64,000 bases of DNA from Albula goreensis (lineage: Eukaryota > Chordata > Actinopteri > Albuliformes > Albulidae). The DNA lies in contig CM040748.1 of the NCBI GenBank assembly GCA_022829145.1, positions 5,783,501 to 5,847,500 of the forward strand, in the 5' to 3' direction. Positions 24,006 to 37,000 of this stretch are shown here, in pieces. How positions within the stretch are numbered: position 1 is the first letter of the stretch; each line of letters starts with the position of its first letter. The translations under genes and the position numbers were made by a program. Below the pieces are notes generated by a model, which was given only the letters and a program-made list of their open reading frames with translations, was not told the origin of the DNA and searched no databases.

Positions 24006-26528
24006 CTGGAACAGGAAGACAGGATGGGTGAGAGCAGAAACCCAGCAGCGGAGTGTGATTATCACTCACATCGGGACAGACCACCTGAAATGGCCCAGTG
24101 TTACACCAATAAGCTGGACCAGGAGCCAATAGCCTCTCTCTCGGTCTCTTTCTCCCCCATACCCACCACCCTAACCCACTGGACTCTGCGCAATAATCCT
24201 TAAAGGACTGCTATGCTATTAAGCGATTGTGTTTTCTTTTTAACCCCGTGCATACTACATTTTCTATTTTATTTATCATACTTTATCCATCTTATTTTAT
24301 ATTTCTTATGTAGCAATTCTATTGCATTATCTCATGCAATATTTATTTTGCTTACCTGTTTTATTTATTTTATTGTGTAGTGTCTGTACTGTACATTGTG
24401 CGAGCTACTGGACACCTGAATTTCCCCAAGGGGTTGAATATAGTGAGAGAGTGAGTGAGAAAGTGAAGTGAGTGAGTGACAGAGTGAGAGTGAGTGAGTG
24501 AGTGAGTGAGTGAGTGGTGAGTGAGTGAGTGAGAGAGAGAGAGAGAGAGAGAGTGAGAGAGAGAGTGAGAGAGAGAGAGTGAGTGAGTGAGTGAGTGAGT
24601 GAGAGAATAAGAGAGTGAGTGAGAGAGTGAAAGAGTGAGTATGTATGTATGCATGTATGTATGTATCTACACACTTCAGCTCACCTGAGTTCTTTTTTAA
24701 GAGTTCTGCTTCTGCCTCCTTCTGCAGCTCACTGATGATCCTCTCGTCGTCTTGCTGCACGGCAGAGAAGCACAGCACATGCTCAGTAAGGATTACCATC
24801 TAACAGTTACATCAACACTTACGAGGCTGTCTAGTCTAAGAAAACAACAGATCTAAATCATACATCCAGTGTCTGTACCATCAAAATAAATAACCAGGAA
24901 TTCAAAAATAAACCACTGCCAGACATGTTTACTTAGAGACAGGAGTGAAATTTTAGCGAGAGAAAATGATACGGCTACAGTAAAAGGGCCGTCCATGTCC
25001 TCTTTTCAGGGAAAACTCAGCCAGTGCAAGTTCCAGTCTGGACTGATTATTTTTCCTTCATTGTTCAGCTTCGAACTGCAGCACCGGCGCTTACAAACAC
25101 GTTCTAATGGCTGCCAGATGAGTCCAGAACGCGCTGGCTGCATTCGTCTGCTAATTACAGCCCTGCCAGAGAGCTGGCCCGGTTCCTCCTGGAGCACATT
25201 ATAGAGCATATGGGAAGAGGGAAGCGGCGGGACCCCAGCCAGAGCAAACACAGAATGGGGAGAAGGGGCTCGTCACTGGGTGCCTGGACACGGACAGACC
25301 CAGAGGCACAAAGGGGGCGGGTCTGTGCCAACGTCCAATCACAGCTGGCAGTGAGCAGGGACCCCCGCCCACTCTACTGCACACGTGCCACATCAGCTGG
25401 GCATTGAGCTTATGTGAATTCTTATATGAATTACACTAAATAAAAGCTCGGTTTTAATACACATTTTTTCCATTAAATTTGAGGTGAAGGCTATTTGTCA
25501 TAAGCAATATAATGCCTAGACCGCCAAATTTTCCATAGTAATGCTAACACAAACTTACTGAATTTTACTAATTGTCAGTGTGATAGAAATTACCTGGGTA
25601 AAAAAACTTAACTAAACCTCTTAAAAGGTTGGTCCACCTTTCATAAAGCTCATCTCAACATTCAATTCATGGAAACTCTGAGAAATGGGCTAATTAAAGA
25701 CAACGACCACGTATCAAAAAAACACTGAAAGTCCCAACAAACACAGTACTTATCTAATTATCCTATGAGCTGATTTATGGCAAACTCCTCAGACTAGACA
25801 TAAAAGGGTGATGTACAAAAACACATGGAAATCTGAGAGCAGCAGTGTGTACTAGCTGAGAAATACAAATCAAATGCTCTCAAAAGGGTCAATTGTTGTC
25901 ACTGAATGGTTGGCCATCCTTCATTTTCAACTAAAACACCTTATACAAGGAATCGTATTACCACAAATATGCAGTAAATACACATCAGATCCAAAAAAAA
26001 TGTTGAGATTACTGTCAGAGTGCCGCACTATAATCGCACAACAAAAGGCAGAGGAGGAATTTAATATGCTCTGTTGTGTGACAGGATGCCTCCTCAGTAA
26101 TCGGAGAGCAGTTCAAGAGGTGACGGCGCGCATGGGAATCAGTGAGTCTGCCCCTCGTGCCCTTTGACCTCCGCAGCTCAGCAGCGCTCAGGCTGGGCTA
26201 GAGGATGCTGCTCCCTCCTAGGAGACGGGAATGCGCTCAGGGGGACTGAGGGGGACAGCGCCACTGAGATTCCACCTTTAATGATGCTACGCTAATTATT
26301 ACAGCACATCATTACTGGAACAGGGAAGATGCTCACACACACACACACGCTCACACACACTCTCACACACTCTCACACGCTCACACACACACACACTCAG
26401 GCACACACTCAGGCACACACTCAGGCACACACTCAGGCACACACACACACGCACACACGCACACAGGCACACACGCTCACACATGCTCACACACACACAC
26501 ACACACACACACTCAGGCACACGCACAC

Positions 26529-26605
<77 letters not shown>

Positions 26606-28061
26606 CTGTTAAGTTTGAAGCTATTCGGCTCAACAGACTGGCTCAGTTTATGTAAATTCTTAGTCTTAAAGCCGCAGCTTCGCAAGGGATTTCATAGGAA
26701 AAAGGACAGAACCACAGTGAAAGGGGATCCATGCCATCCACCCAAAGTGGACTAATGTGAGGTAGGACTGTTAGTTGTTTAAAATTGCCTTTTTTAAAGT
26801 TGCATCAGTTTGACCAGATTTAAACACTTGCATAAATAATGGTATTTATTTGAATGCGTAACACATTCCTGGATGTAGGTGTGCCACCTCACCAACGTCA
26901 GACTTCAGAAAATCATGTGGCACAAGCCCAGCATTAACTGCTTCCTGCCTCTCCAGAGGTAGGTGATGTCATATCCTGTCAGCGGACGCTCACACGGCAG
27001 CGGGGCCCCTCCCAAACGCGGCCGCACTCACCGTGGGGTCGGACCACAGGGAGCACTTCTTGCAGTGGCGGCAGTCGGCGCCTGGCGTGCGGGCGTGCTG
27101 GCAGAAGTGGTCGTAGCCGTTGATGGGCTGGCGGCAGAGATAGCACATGAAGGCGCCGCAGCGACAGGACATCCGGTTGCAGCCCTCAGACTTGACCAGC
27201 CCAGTGCCACAGCGGTGACACTTCCGCACCCGCGCCGCCGTCATCTTCTCCTCGCTGGGACACAAACACGGCGAAAGGGACAGGCTTGTCAACATTCACA
27301 GGACCACTAAAATTCACATTCATTATAAACAATAGCGACCCTCTTCCTCCCACTCAGGGGGGAGCTGAGACTCCTCACGTCTTTCCACACTGCAGATGCA
27401 CCAGCGAATGCACACTGCATATGTCACCAGAGGATGACAAAGTCAGCATATGGTCACCGTGTGCACTTGCAGGTGCCCGGCTGACGGAAGGAGTGGCCTC
27501 AAGAGAGCGATGAGACTAATGATCTTAACTGATTTAACCCCCATTATTCTCTGGCTGGGCCTACTGTTGCCTGTGTATTGTAGACCTCCGGTCATATCCG
27601 GTAACAGCACAGGGATTGAAACACCCAATGAGAGGGCTTAAGCCTGCCACCAGAATTTGCGCTTTACTGTGTGACCCACTCGGAGATGGGAGAAGATTTT
27701 TTTAAAAAACCAACCTGATCTGTACAATTGGTTCATACTCCGGTTGAGATCTGCCATTTAACAGGAAGCTAGTGTTAATGTTGCAGCCAGTGTGCCACTG
27801 AAGTAGTTTCACAGCCCTGCATTGTGACAAGCAGAAGGCCCCTTCCTGTGTTTAACAGGAAGTAGACAAGGTGCAGAGAGCCCAGAGAAAACAGGAACCA
27901 AAGCCCCTGTGGCAGCTGTATCCTCACGCAGGCTTGTTCCAATACAGGAAGTCAGTCATCGGGCCTATTTCCTGTTCAGCCTGGAAACTCATCCGAGGCA
28001 GTCAAATTCACATCTTCTATGCCAATTATTTGATAACTTTTCATGCCATGCTCAGCTTAAA

Positions 28062-28092
<31 letters not shown>

Positions 28093-31000
28093 CACCACAC
28101 TGTATTTGACATGCACCATGAAAGCTCAAAAAAAAGGCTAGAAAATATAACTCATTTCCAGAGTGGAGAGATAACTGGTGGAAGACCGCAGGGAGAATCC
28201 TCATGAATGTAAAAGCTCGGGTAGAGTAGGAGAGCACGCCTCACTTCACAGCGCACTTCATGTTGATTCAATATGGGACAGCAAGGAGGCGCAACATACT
28301 CACCCGCTACTTAAAATGTCTATGATCTTCAAGGCAGTTCCCTGAGAAAAGTGTGAATAATGGATGGGGAATCTGAAATGGCTCTTGAGCCGAGAGAAAG
28401 CCCTACAGGAGGATGGGGGCACTTACAAGGCCACTCTGATTCGGATCTCGTCCTCCTCCATCACCTGCTCGCAGGTCTTGTTCATATGGTCCTTCCACAG
28501 GACGTGGCACTTGCGACATGTCTCCTATGGGATGGGGGGGGGAGGAAAGACAGGAGCATTCTTTGTTCATCACGACAAGAAAGCACACGCACACACTCAC
28601 GCACACACTCACAAACAACCAGAGCTGTCTGCTTGAGTTTCCCTCTCGGAATGGCGTTGCCCTGGAACAGAGTTCACGCGTCAGCATTTTTTACCCCCTA
28701 TATTATGTCTGGCGTTTGGCGGTCCCTCTGCACGTGGCCATGAGTCTGTGAGACAGACATGCAGGTCTGGCTGTCTGCAGCTCTCAGGTGGGGCTGGGGG
28801 AGCTAGCGGCCCGGACTCTGCCTGACTGCAGGGCCTGACTCAACCATCTGGGTTAATCCCTCAGACTCAGAAAATGAAAATAAAAAAGGGATACGACAGG
28901 CTAAGAACATATAAATAACCCTCTCCCAAGGCTATGTGCACAAGGACAGAGCAATGGACAGAAACATGGAGACACACACACACACTCACACAGTGTGTAC
29001 CCCTCCCAGCTCAGGCCTAAAGTTACACTTGGGACACCCGCAGGCAAAGGGCTAATGGGAGTCAGCTACTCTGAATGAGAGGAGCAGGAGTGCAGTGCAG
29101 CACTGTGCGGCTGTCTGTAATGATTCAGGTTTAAGAGGGATTTGTCACAACACTGTCCCAGAATCCTGAGGGGCACAGCTGCACACAAAAGCACTACAAT
29201 TCTGCTGTGAGGACACTCTGTCACAAGGCAACTGCTTAGACTTGCGACTTAAACCACAGATTCTGTTTCTTTATTGTTTTTTTTTTTTTTTTTTTTTTGG
29301 GTGCGACAATACATCCTCCCATGAAACAAAAGGCCACTCAAGAGATGCAGCACTCTGTCTGCTCCAGCGCTGCAGCAAAATCCTTTGAAATCCTCCGCCT
29401 GTGGCGCGATTCAGCTCAGAGCCTCTTTCAGCAAGTCGGCAGCTGCCCGGTTGCCTAGAAACGGCGTTTTTCCATTTGTGTTCCATTTTGGCGGTGTCAG
29501 CCCACGGTTCCCCCACCCCTTTCATCTCGCTGCCCGGGACATCTGTGCCCATTACATCTTTGGGAGAGCGGGGCCAGTGACAGGTATTAAAAACAGGAGG
29601 TCTGTGGGGGGGGCAGCTGCCATTTCATGCCTCCCACAATCCTCTGGGCCAAGCCCACCCCACCCTCTCCCCCTCATAAGACAGCACTGCCGCCGAGGCT
29701 GGGCCGGTCCATTCAGCCCCGCAAACAAATAACTGTCCACTACCAGGACTGCCAGCTCATTAATCACATAACTGCAAAGTCACCTGGCAACAGGCGCTGA
29801 CTAAATGGTTTTTGGATAAATATTTAAAGACGATTATAAATATGCATGAACTGGTACATAAGACTTGGAGCAAGTTAAAAATGGACCCTAAAAAACACAC
29901 ACACATGCTCCTGGCTACACTGTACAGCCATAAATATTCTCATAAATTTACTCTACTCTACATTTTCAAACCAGGCAGAGTATATAAAAAGGTTTAAGTG
30001 TAGAGAGGTTCATTGCTTCTATCTACTTGAGGATGTGTATTCCAGAGAGACATATCTCATCGTAAATGTATCCTCTGAGTAAACATGCTAACAAATAATT
30101 TAAAATTATACAACTTTTCCCCCCATAAATCAATACGATGTCTACATTGCATCATAATACCATACCGACCAAAATGAAAAGTACTTCATGCTGAGGAGGG
30201 AGGGCCAGCACAAAAACTATGCAGTGTGGAGGGAGGGGTGTAGGGTGCAGAGCAGAGTAGCATGAGGGAGGATGAGGGACCAGGAGGCTTGGAAAGTGGT
30301 GACAGATCGCCCCCTAGTGGTGACACAGGAACCCGTCCTGAGGCCAGACAGAAGCCACACAGCTCTGCACTAATGAACGCTGTGACTCAAATGTGACATG
30401 GCTAATGGGACGCAGCTCTTCGCCAATTCAAATCCGTAATAACGAAATGGCCCTTCCTTCAGCCGTGAAACGGAGGGGAGCATCGCACTATGAATGCAGG
30501 AAAACGATGGCCTCCTTCTTTCGCAGTGTGAGGGTGAGTGTGGCAGCGTGAGTGACTCACGGCACCCTCAGACCTGTCACACCATCAGCCACACCCCTCC
30601 GGCTCTCTGTAACAATCACGGCACAAAGACAGAGAGCAGACTGGGCCTGGATGCTGTCTAACTCTGCACACCCAGGGGACCGGGAAAAAAAAAAAAAAAC
30701 AACACTGAATTTTCTTCCCCTGCTTATCCAAGAGTCGACCTTGAGAACAGATTTCTCAGCGAGCGAGGAATCAATATTTTATCATGTGAACTTCCTCTCT
30801 CCAGTGCTTAGAGATTCAGCGCTGCTGGGGCATTCTGCAGAGTGGCTGTGAGCACCCACTGAGAGGTCCAGCTGCTGCTTCCTCTCGCACCAACAAATGA
30901 ACTACAAACTTCCCCAGAGGAGGAGGAGAAAACCCCTCGATCCCCTACAGTAACGTAAATGCAATTATCACTGGCTTAGTTCTAGGAGAGAGTGGAAAAA

Positions 31001-34000
31001 AATAGTGAAGCAAGCCCCCTGTGTTGGGAAAGAAGAAGTCTGACTCATTTGGCAATGGGAGAGAAATTTGATATGACTGGGAGGCCCCCCTGGGCCTCTC
31101 TGTGGGTCTGTCTCTGATCTGAGGGCTGGGCCGTGCCCTTCACTCCCAGCCATGAGGGCAGTGGGGGCTGCTTATGCAGAGAGCCACTGGGGAGTCTCAG
31201 TAAAAGTGGGTCAAGTTCAAACTCGGATGGCTCGGCTCTGCATGTGCATAAGCAAGCATGAAAGAGTGTGAGTGTGTATGTGTGTGTGTTTGTGTGTGTG
31301 CCCCTGTGTGAGAGTGTGTGTGTGAGTGTGTTTGTGTGTGAGAATGCGAGAGAGTGTGAGTGTCTGTGTGTGTGCGTATGTAAGAGTGTGTGTTTGTGTG
31401 TGTGAGTGTGTGTGAGCGTGTGTGTGTGTTTGTGCATGAGCATGTGTGTTTGGGTGAGTGAGTGTGTGTGTGTGTGTGCACAAGTATGTGTGTGTTTGTG
31501 CGTGAGCATGTGTGTTTGGGTGAGTGAGTGTGTGTGTCTGTGCACAAGTGTGAGCATGTGTGTTTGTGTGTGTGCATGCGAGTGTGTGTGTGTGCACACA
31601 TATGTGCGTGGGGGAGGCTACGTTCCCTCGTGGTGGTGCACACGGACGGCTCCAGAGAACACAGGAACACATGTCTGTGAGGAATGCTGTCAGCAATGTT
31701 TTTGTGTCAGGGCTGAGAAACACTGGCTCAGCTCATTATGAGACTTCACTCACTGTGGCTTCTTTATACCCTGTAAGGCCTAGAAAAGAGCAAGAGGGCT
31801 CCTTCAAAAACAGCCCTTTCTGGCCATAAGGTCCCATGCTGCTAACTATCATTAACAGAATGTAACGACCCATTCTTGTTTGATTGCAGAAAATTTGAAA
31901 CCTAATGTCAAAGGATCAGACAGCATGGAAAAGTACAGAGCCAAAATGCACTGAGAATCCTGCGGAGAGGAATCCCTAAGACAGGCGCGTGTCAACGCCC
32001 TGAGATTTAACCACTTCCTGAACGAAAAAAAAAAAAACTGTTACACAGACAGTGGAAATTATACTGGATGGGTAGCTTTCTTTGCTGGTGACTGTACTGA
32101 CAGTTTAACAGGGTTTTGACCACAAAGGAAGCATTGTTCAGCACGCTGACACGTCTCACATCTCCCAGGTACAGCCAGAGCCCAGGCAGCTCTGTGTCTG
32201 AAGGGAATTTGAGAGAGCTCTACAAGACTGCCTGCACATTGCTGCACTGTAGAGAAAGCAGAAAATCTGACACGTATTCCACTGCTTTTAAAGAGTTACA
32301 GAATTGACGACCTGAATGCTGAGAGGCTTCTTGACGTTTATGGACATAACGGCCTTATCGACTCATTCACCGTATAACCCCACCTTTATGTGCGCCAGTC
32401 AGAAATGGACACGGCACTCAAAGCAATACACAAGACTTCCACTTTTATTGTGTGAATGGTGGCCAGAGCACTTCAGTTAGCCTCACAGTGGGGCACATTC
32501 AGTGCAGCACGCTCAAGAGCATCTGGGATAAGCTGAGGGCGGAATGAAGTTCTTCCTATAACAGAGAAACAGCCTTGGCTCCATCTTATCAGAGGGTTTG
32601 TTACCATCATAAATAACTGAAGAGAAGGGCATAAGAGCATGAGCAGAGACAAAAACACTAATCAATAAGGCGGCAGGGGAACCAGCCAGTCAGGAAATAG
32701 TTCCTGCAGAAGACTACAATTAAAGGAGCGGTCTCTGCACATCCCTTTATTTTAGGCCCTGTTTCCTTCCTGTAAGTCTGCAGGCCATTGTTACAGGGCA
32801 CATCTGTCCTTCTCTCAGCCATCCCTAAACAGGAACATGCAGAAAAATCCTGCAGCCCCTACATTATAAAAGGCCTTTTTTATAGGGCTGTGGAACTGCA
32901 GGCCCTGGTTCATGTATGCTGGTCCTCACCCTGGTGCAGTGAGAGACACAGACATAAAGAAAGGGAGGGAGTTCCTCTCCTTCTCTCCTCTCCTTTCCTC
33001 TCCTCTCCTGTCCCCTCCCTCCAGTCCAAGCGCGGGAGCTGCAGCTGGCCTTATAAGGCAGAAGAAGCCATACGCAGCATGTGCGCAGAGGGGCGGTGGC
33101 CAGTACTCAGACAGCTGCAAGGCTCCATCAACAGCTCCCCCTGCAGGCTAAAAGCTGTCAGCGCACCAGCCCTGCTTCTCTACAACTCAAGAGTAAAACA
33201 ACCAAGACAATTCCTTACTCCATCTATAACACTGTGTGCCTTGTTGACATAATGGAAGCTGCATTCTTTAAACAGACCAGCAATTCTATTCAGGCAAAAT
33301 AACTGGCTGACTAAATTCATTAAAAATGACAGCAAAAGTAAAAGTTATGTTTATTATAGTTGGAAATACCAAGAGGCATGTTATGTGATGTAAAGTAATC
33401 TTAAACAATTTCAAAACATCAAGAGCACTGGGGAGGACTAGCAGGAGAAAAACAATTTTCTGGAATTTAAGAAATTTCCCCACATGCTGTTCTGCACTAG
33501 AGGTTCACAGCACATGATTGCAAGCAAAGATTTAGGCTGGTACTTCGGACGACTGGGATAGCAAACCAAACAATCAAATCACGGAATCTAAAGAACGCAG
33601 CCATGAGCCTGATGGTGACCCATATCTCCATGGGTCTAACAAAAAACAAACTGTCAGCTGCATTAAGTTCTTTAATTACGAGGAGACACTGCGGTCTTGA
33701 GTTAGGAATCCATGTTCAGCAATAAATACAAAAAAAAAAAAAAAAATGTAAGTCTCTAAAAATAAAAATAAAAAAAAACAACAACTGTGTTTGTGTTGGA
33801 GTCTCTGCAAGACATCTCCAAAGTGTGAAGGCTGATGACGGCCTGTCTGAAAGACCAGTGCCAGGCACAGAGACAACCACAGACAACCAGTCTTATATGT
33901 GGGGTGGGGGGGCAGCATTTGGGAAGGTCCCAGGGGAAGGTGACCACATGTCCCTGTCTCTCTCCATGCCATTCCAGAAAGGGGTGGGTGGAAAACGCCC

Positions 34001-37000
34001 CTCTCCCAGCGCGGGCTGACCCATCCTTTACACTGTCCGGGACGGTGATTTCACCAAATTACTATTCCCCCCTCCCCGGCCAGATGTTGACTGTCTGCGC
34101 TGGTGCTGGCAGCCGTAAATCTGCTAACAATCACCAGGGTGGAGTGTGGGGGGGCCCAGAGGTGCTACATGCATGAACGAGGAGCCCTGAAATCTGTGGC
34201 GTCTTTGTTATTTGCCTGGCCGAGACGCGACCGTGCCTCCCTCTCTATCTCTCTCTCGCTCTCTCTCTCCCTCTTTCTGGGCCAAATGGACACTTCTGCA
34301 GCCCCTCTCCCTCTCTCTCTCCCTCTCCCTCTCTCTCGCTCAGCAGCAGAGGCGGTGGTAGTCTGGTGCAGAGAGAGTGGAAGAAGAAGTGAATTCTATT
34401 TATTATTTACACCACTTTCGCCTGATCCAAAGTCACTTCTTCCCTGGCAAACGGACAGACCGGATCACGTTTCTCTCCTCCAGAGACTGGGCCTCTCCAT
34501 CTCAGCTGTCCTTTGGGTTAAAAGCAAGAGCGAGAAACCCGACAGTGCCGGTCTGTGCAGCGTTACCAGATTGTGTCCGCTGAAAAATACCCTCCGGCAA
34601 TTGTGCTGGAGTGACAAAGCAATGGCCTTTAACAACATACTCAGAGCAATTTTCCCTCACCGTCCCCAAAAACAGGCAGAGAGCTTTATTTTTTTTAAGA
34701 AACAACGCCTGGTGTTTAGCTCCCAGATGTTAGCTGGCCGGCAGAAAAAGGAAAAAAAAAAAGAAAAATGCGAGTCTAGAGCAGGCTGGAGCACAGAGAG
34801 CAAGAGTCAAGAAACGGGAAAAAAGGGAAAAGAGGATGTGAAAGTAGGTCACATTATGAAATCATGCCACACTGCTCTGGATTTCTGCTCCATGTGGGCC
34901 GGCCTCACAAAGTGAGGGAGAGGGAAGAAATAAAAACCTCTTGAGGAAAAGCATCACTCTTCTTGCTGGCTTTATGGTCCACGTTTATTTACATAAAAGC
35001 CACAGACAGGGGTCTTTAAAGGGACTTTTTTCCTCAAGATGTTAATTCTTCGTTCTTTCTGAGCCTGATGTGTGCGGCGGGAGGGGAACGGTCTAATCAA
35101 TGACAGCTGTGGAAAGAGGCCCCTGAAACAGTAGGACAGATGGCAGATCACTACTGCCACCTTGAGGACACTCTCAGTAATGCAAGAAATGCATACATTC
35201 ACAGTACAGTATTTAACGACAGGGATATTCCAGCAATGTAAAAATTGCAGGCTGCAGCCTCACAAGAAACCACACAATAACGGTGACGAATTGGTAGTTT
35301 GTTAGAAACAGAAACTGAACATGCTCTCAGTCAATTTTATTTACCTTCATAAATTAAAAAATATTTGAGCCTTAAAAAAATGTAATCCCAGGATAAAAAT
35401 CAGCATGAGAAGGTTAATTATAATGAAATTATGGTCAGAATTCTCTGTCCAGCAAGACTTTGAGGGGATTTTAGCATGAACAATTTTAACTGTCAGCAAC
35501 TTGCAGTTCAAGTGTTCGCGCTCTTGTTGAGAAAGACATATACACATAGAGGCATTCAGCAGACACTCTTAACCAGTGTGACTTACAGTTTATATATTAC
35601 ACACTATCCATAAATACAGCTGGATATTTACTAAAGCAACTAAGGAGAAGTGCCTTGCTTTAGGGTACAACAGTGCCTTGGGTGGTAACTGAACCTACAA
35701 CCTCTAAGTTACAGGACCAGCTCCCTAACCATTAAACTATGCTGCCACCTCAAAACACAAATGCTGGGCAGCTGGGGATTTATTACAACTTAGTTTAACT
35801 GTGCTGTAGTTAGCCTGCTTGTTACAGCACAACTGCCATTGGTTTTGTTTGAATAAGGAGTTGCTGTAATTTCTACTGAAATGTGCACAAGCTCGATTTT
35901 ACCATATTTTGCCCGGGATGATGAGACCTACTTTAAATCGCACCGTAGACCCTGCAGGTCAGCTGGAGATGAAACAAACTTAGCCCACTCTCTGAAACCA
36001 CCTGCATTCACTTTCATAATCTACAACCACAACACTACCCGAGACTCCATTATTCAGTCTGTATTTCAGTCCTCCGGCTAAAAGGTGCTGACTCGGGGCC
36101 CCTCATGAGGGGAAGTATTAATGAATAATTAAAGGTATATTTTCACTTCTTAATTAGTCATTCAATCAATATCAATTAATTACATTAAGTCGACACTAGA
36201 TCACAGGCTTGTTCTCTAACAAGTTATTTGACGCAGGCAATTCTCCAGTATAGTGTGGGTGGAGCAGTAATCTATTAAATCACACCAAATGCATTATCAT
36301 TGGACTCTCTTAATTAAATGAATCACAGCTTCAGAAAGGTGAAGCTGTGATTCATAACTACTGCTGGTACTAAATCAAAGTTCAACAGCATGGAAATCAG
36401 GGCAGCCAGTTATTGGTAAGAACACATCCACAATATAACCTAGATTATTAACAACACAAAACAAAAGAAACTGTAAACCGAGTCAAATGAGAATGTATAT
36501 ATTGAACACCTGGAAGAAAAGGTGCCTATCCAGTTTCACAGCTGTCAACAGCGAACACTAAAACACAGCATGACTGTGATGGCTGGAAACAGCCAGGAGA
36601 AAGCAGCAGTATGATGGAAGCATATGTACAAAAATAAAAAAATATATATTAATATTTTAGTGATATCAACAGTTCTTGTGGGGGTCAAAGGTCACAATGG
36701 CTCAAAGTCCCATTTGCGCTTACCACACTGGCATACTCTGTACATACTTACCAGTATGGTATGCAGTGCATACTACAGAGTATTCACGCAAGGAGCACAC
36801 AGTTACGTGTTTACTAACGCACACCTGCAGACAAAAGCAACAGCCTTACACTGTCAGACAGCTGTGCGCAGTGGAGCCCTATCGTTTCCCTGTGAAGGAT
36901 GCGGCTCTGTGAGGACAGACCAATGTCCCCGGCAATTTAAAAAGCGTAGATACCAATCTGCACAGCTGCTGAGGTGAGGGCAGGCCCTTTTAGCAGGACA

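Noticed and set aside
31045..31741. Long ORFs on both strands over the GT tract
   Set aside because: Repeat translations only.
34103..34915. 270-codon + strand ORF in rnf216 intron 13
   Set aside because: It crosses two CT-rich tracts (Ser-Leu repeats) and shows no domain. It is antisense within an intron, with no splice or promoter support.
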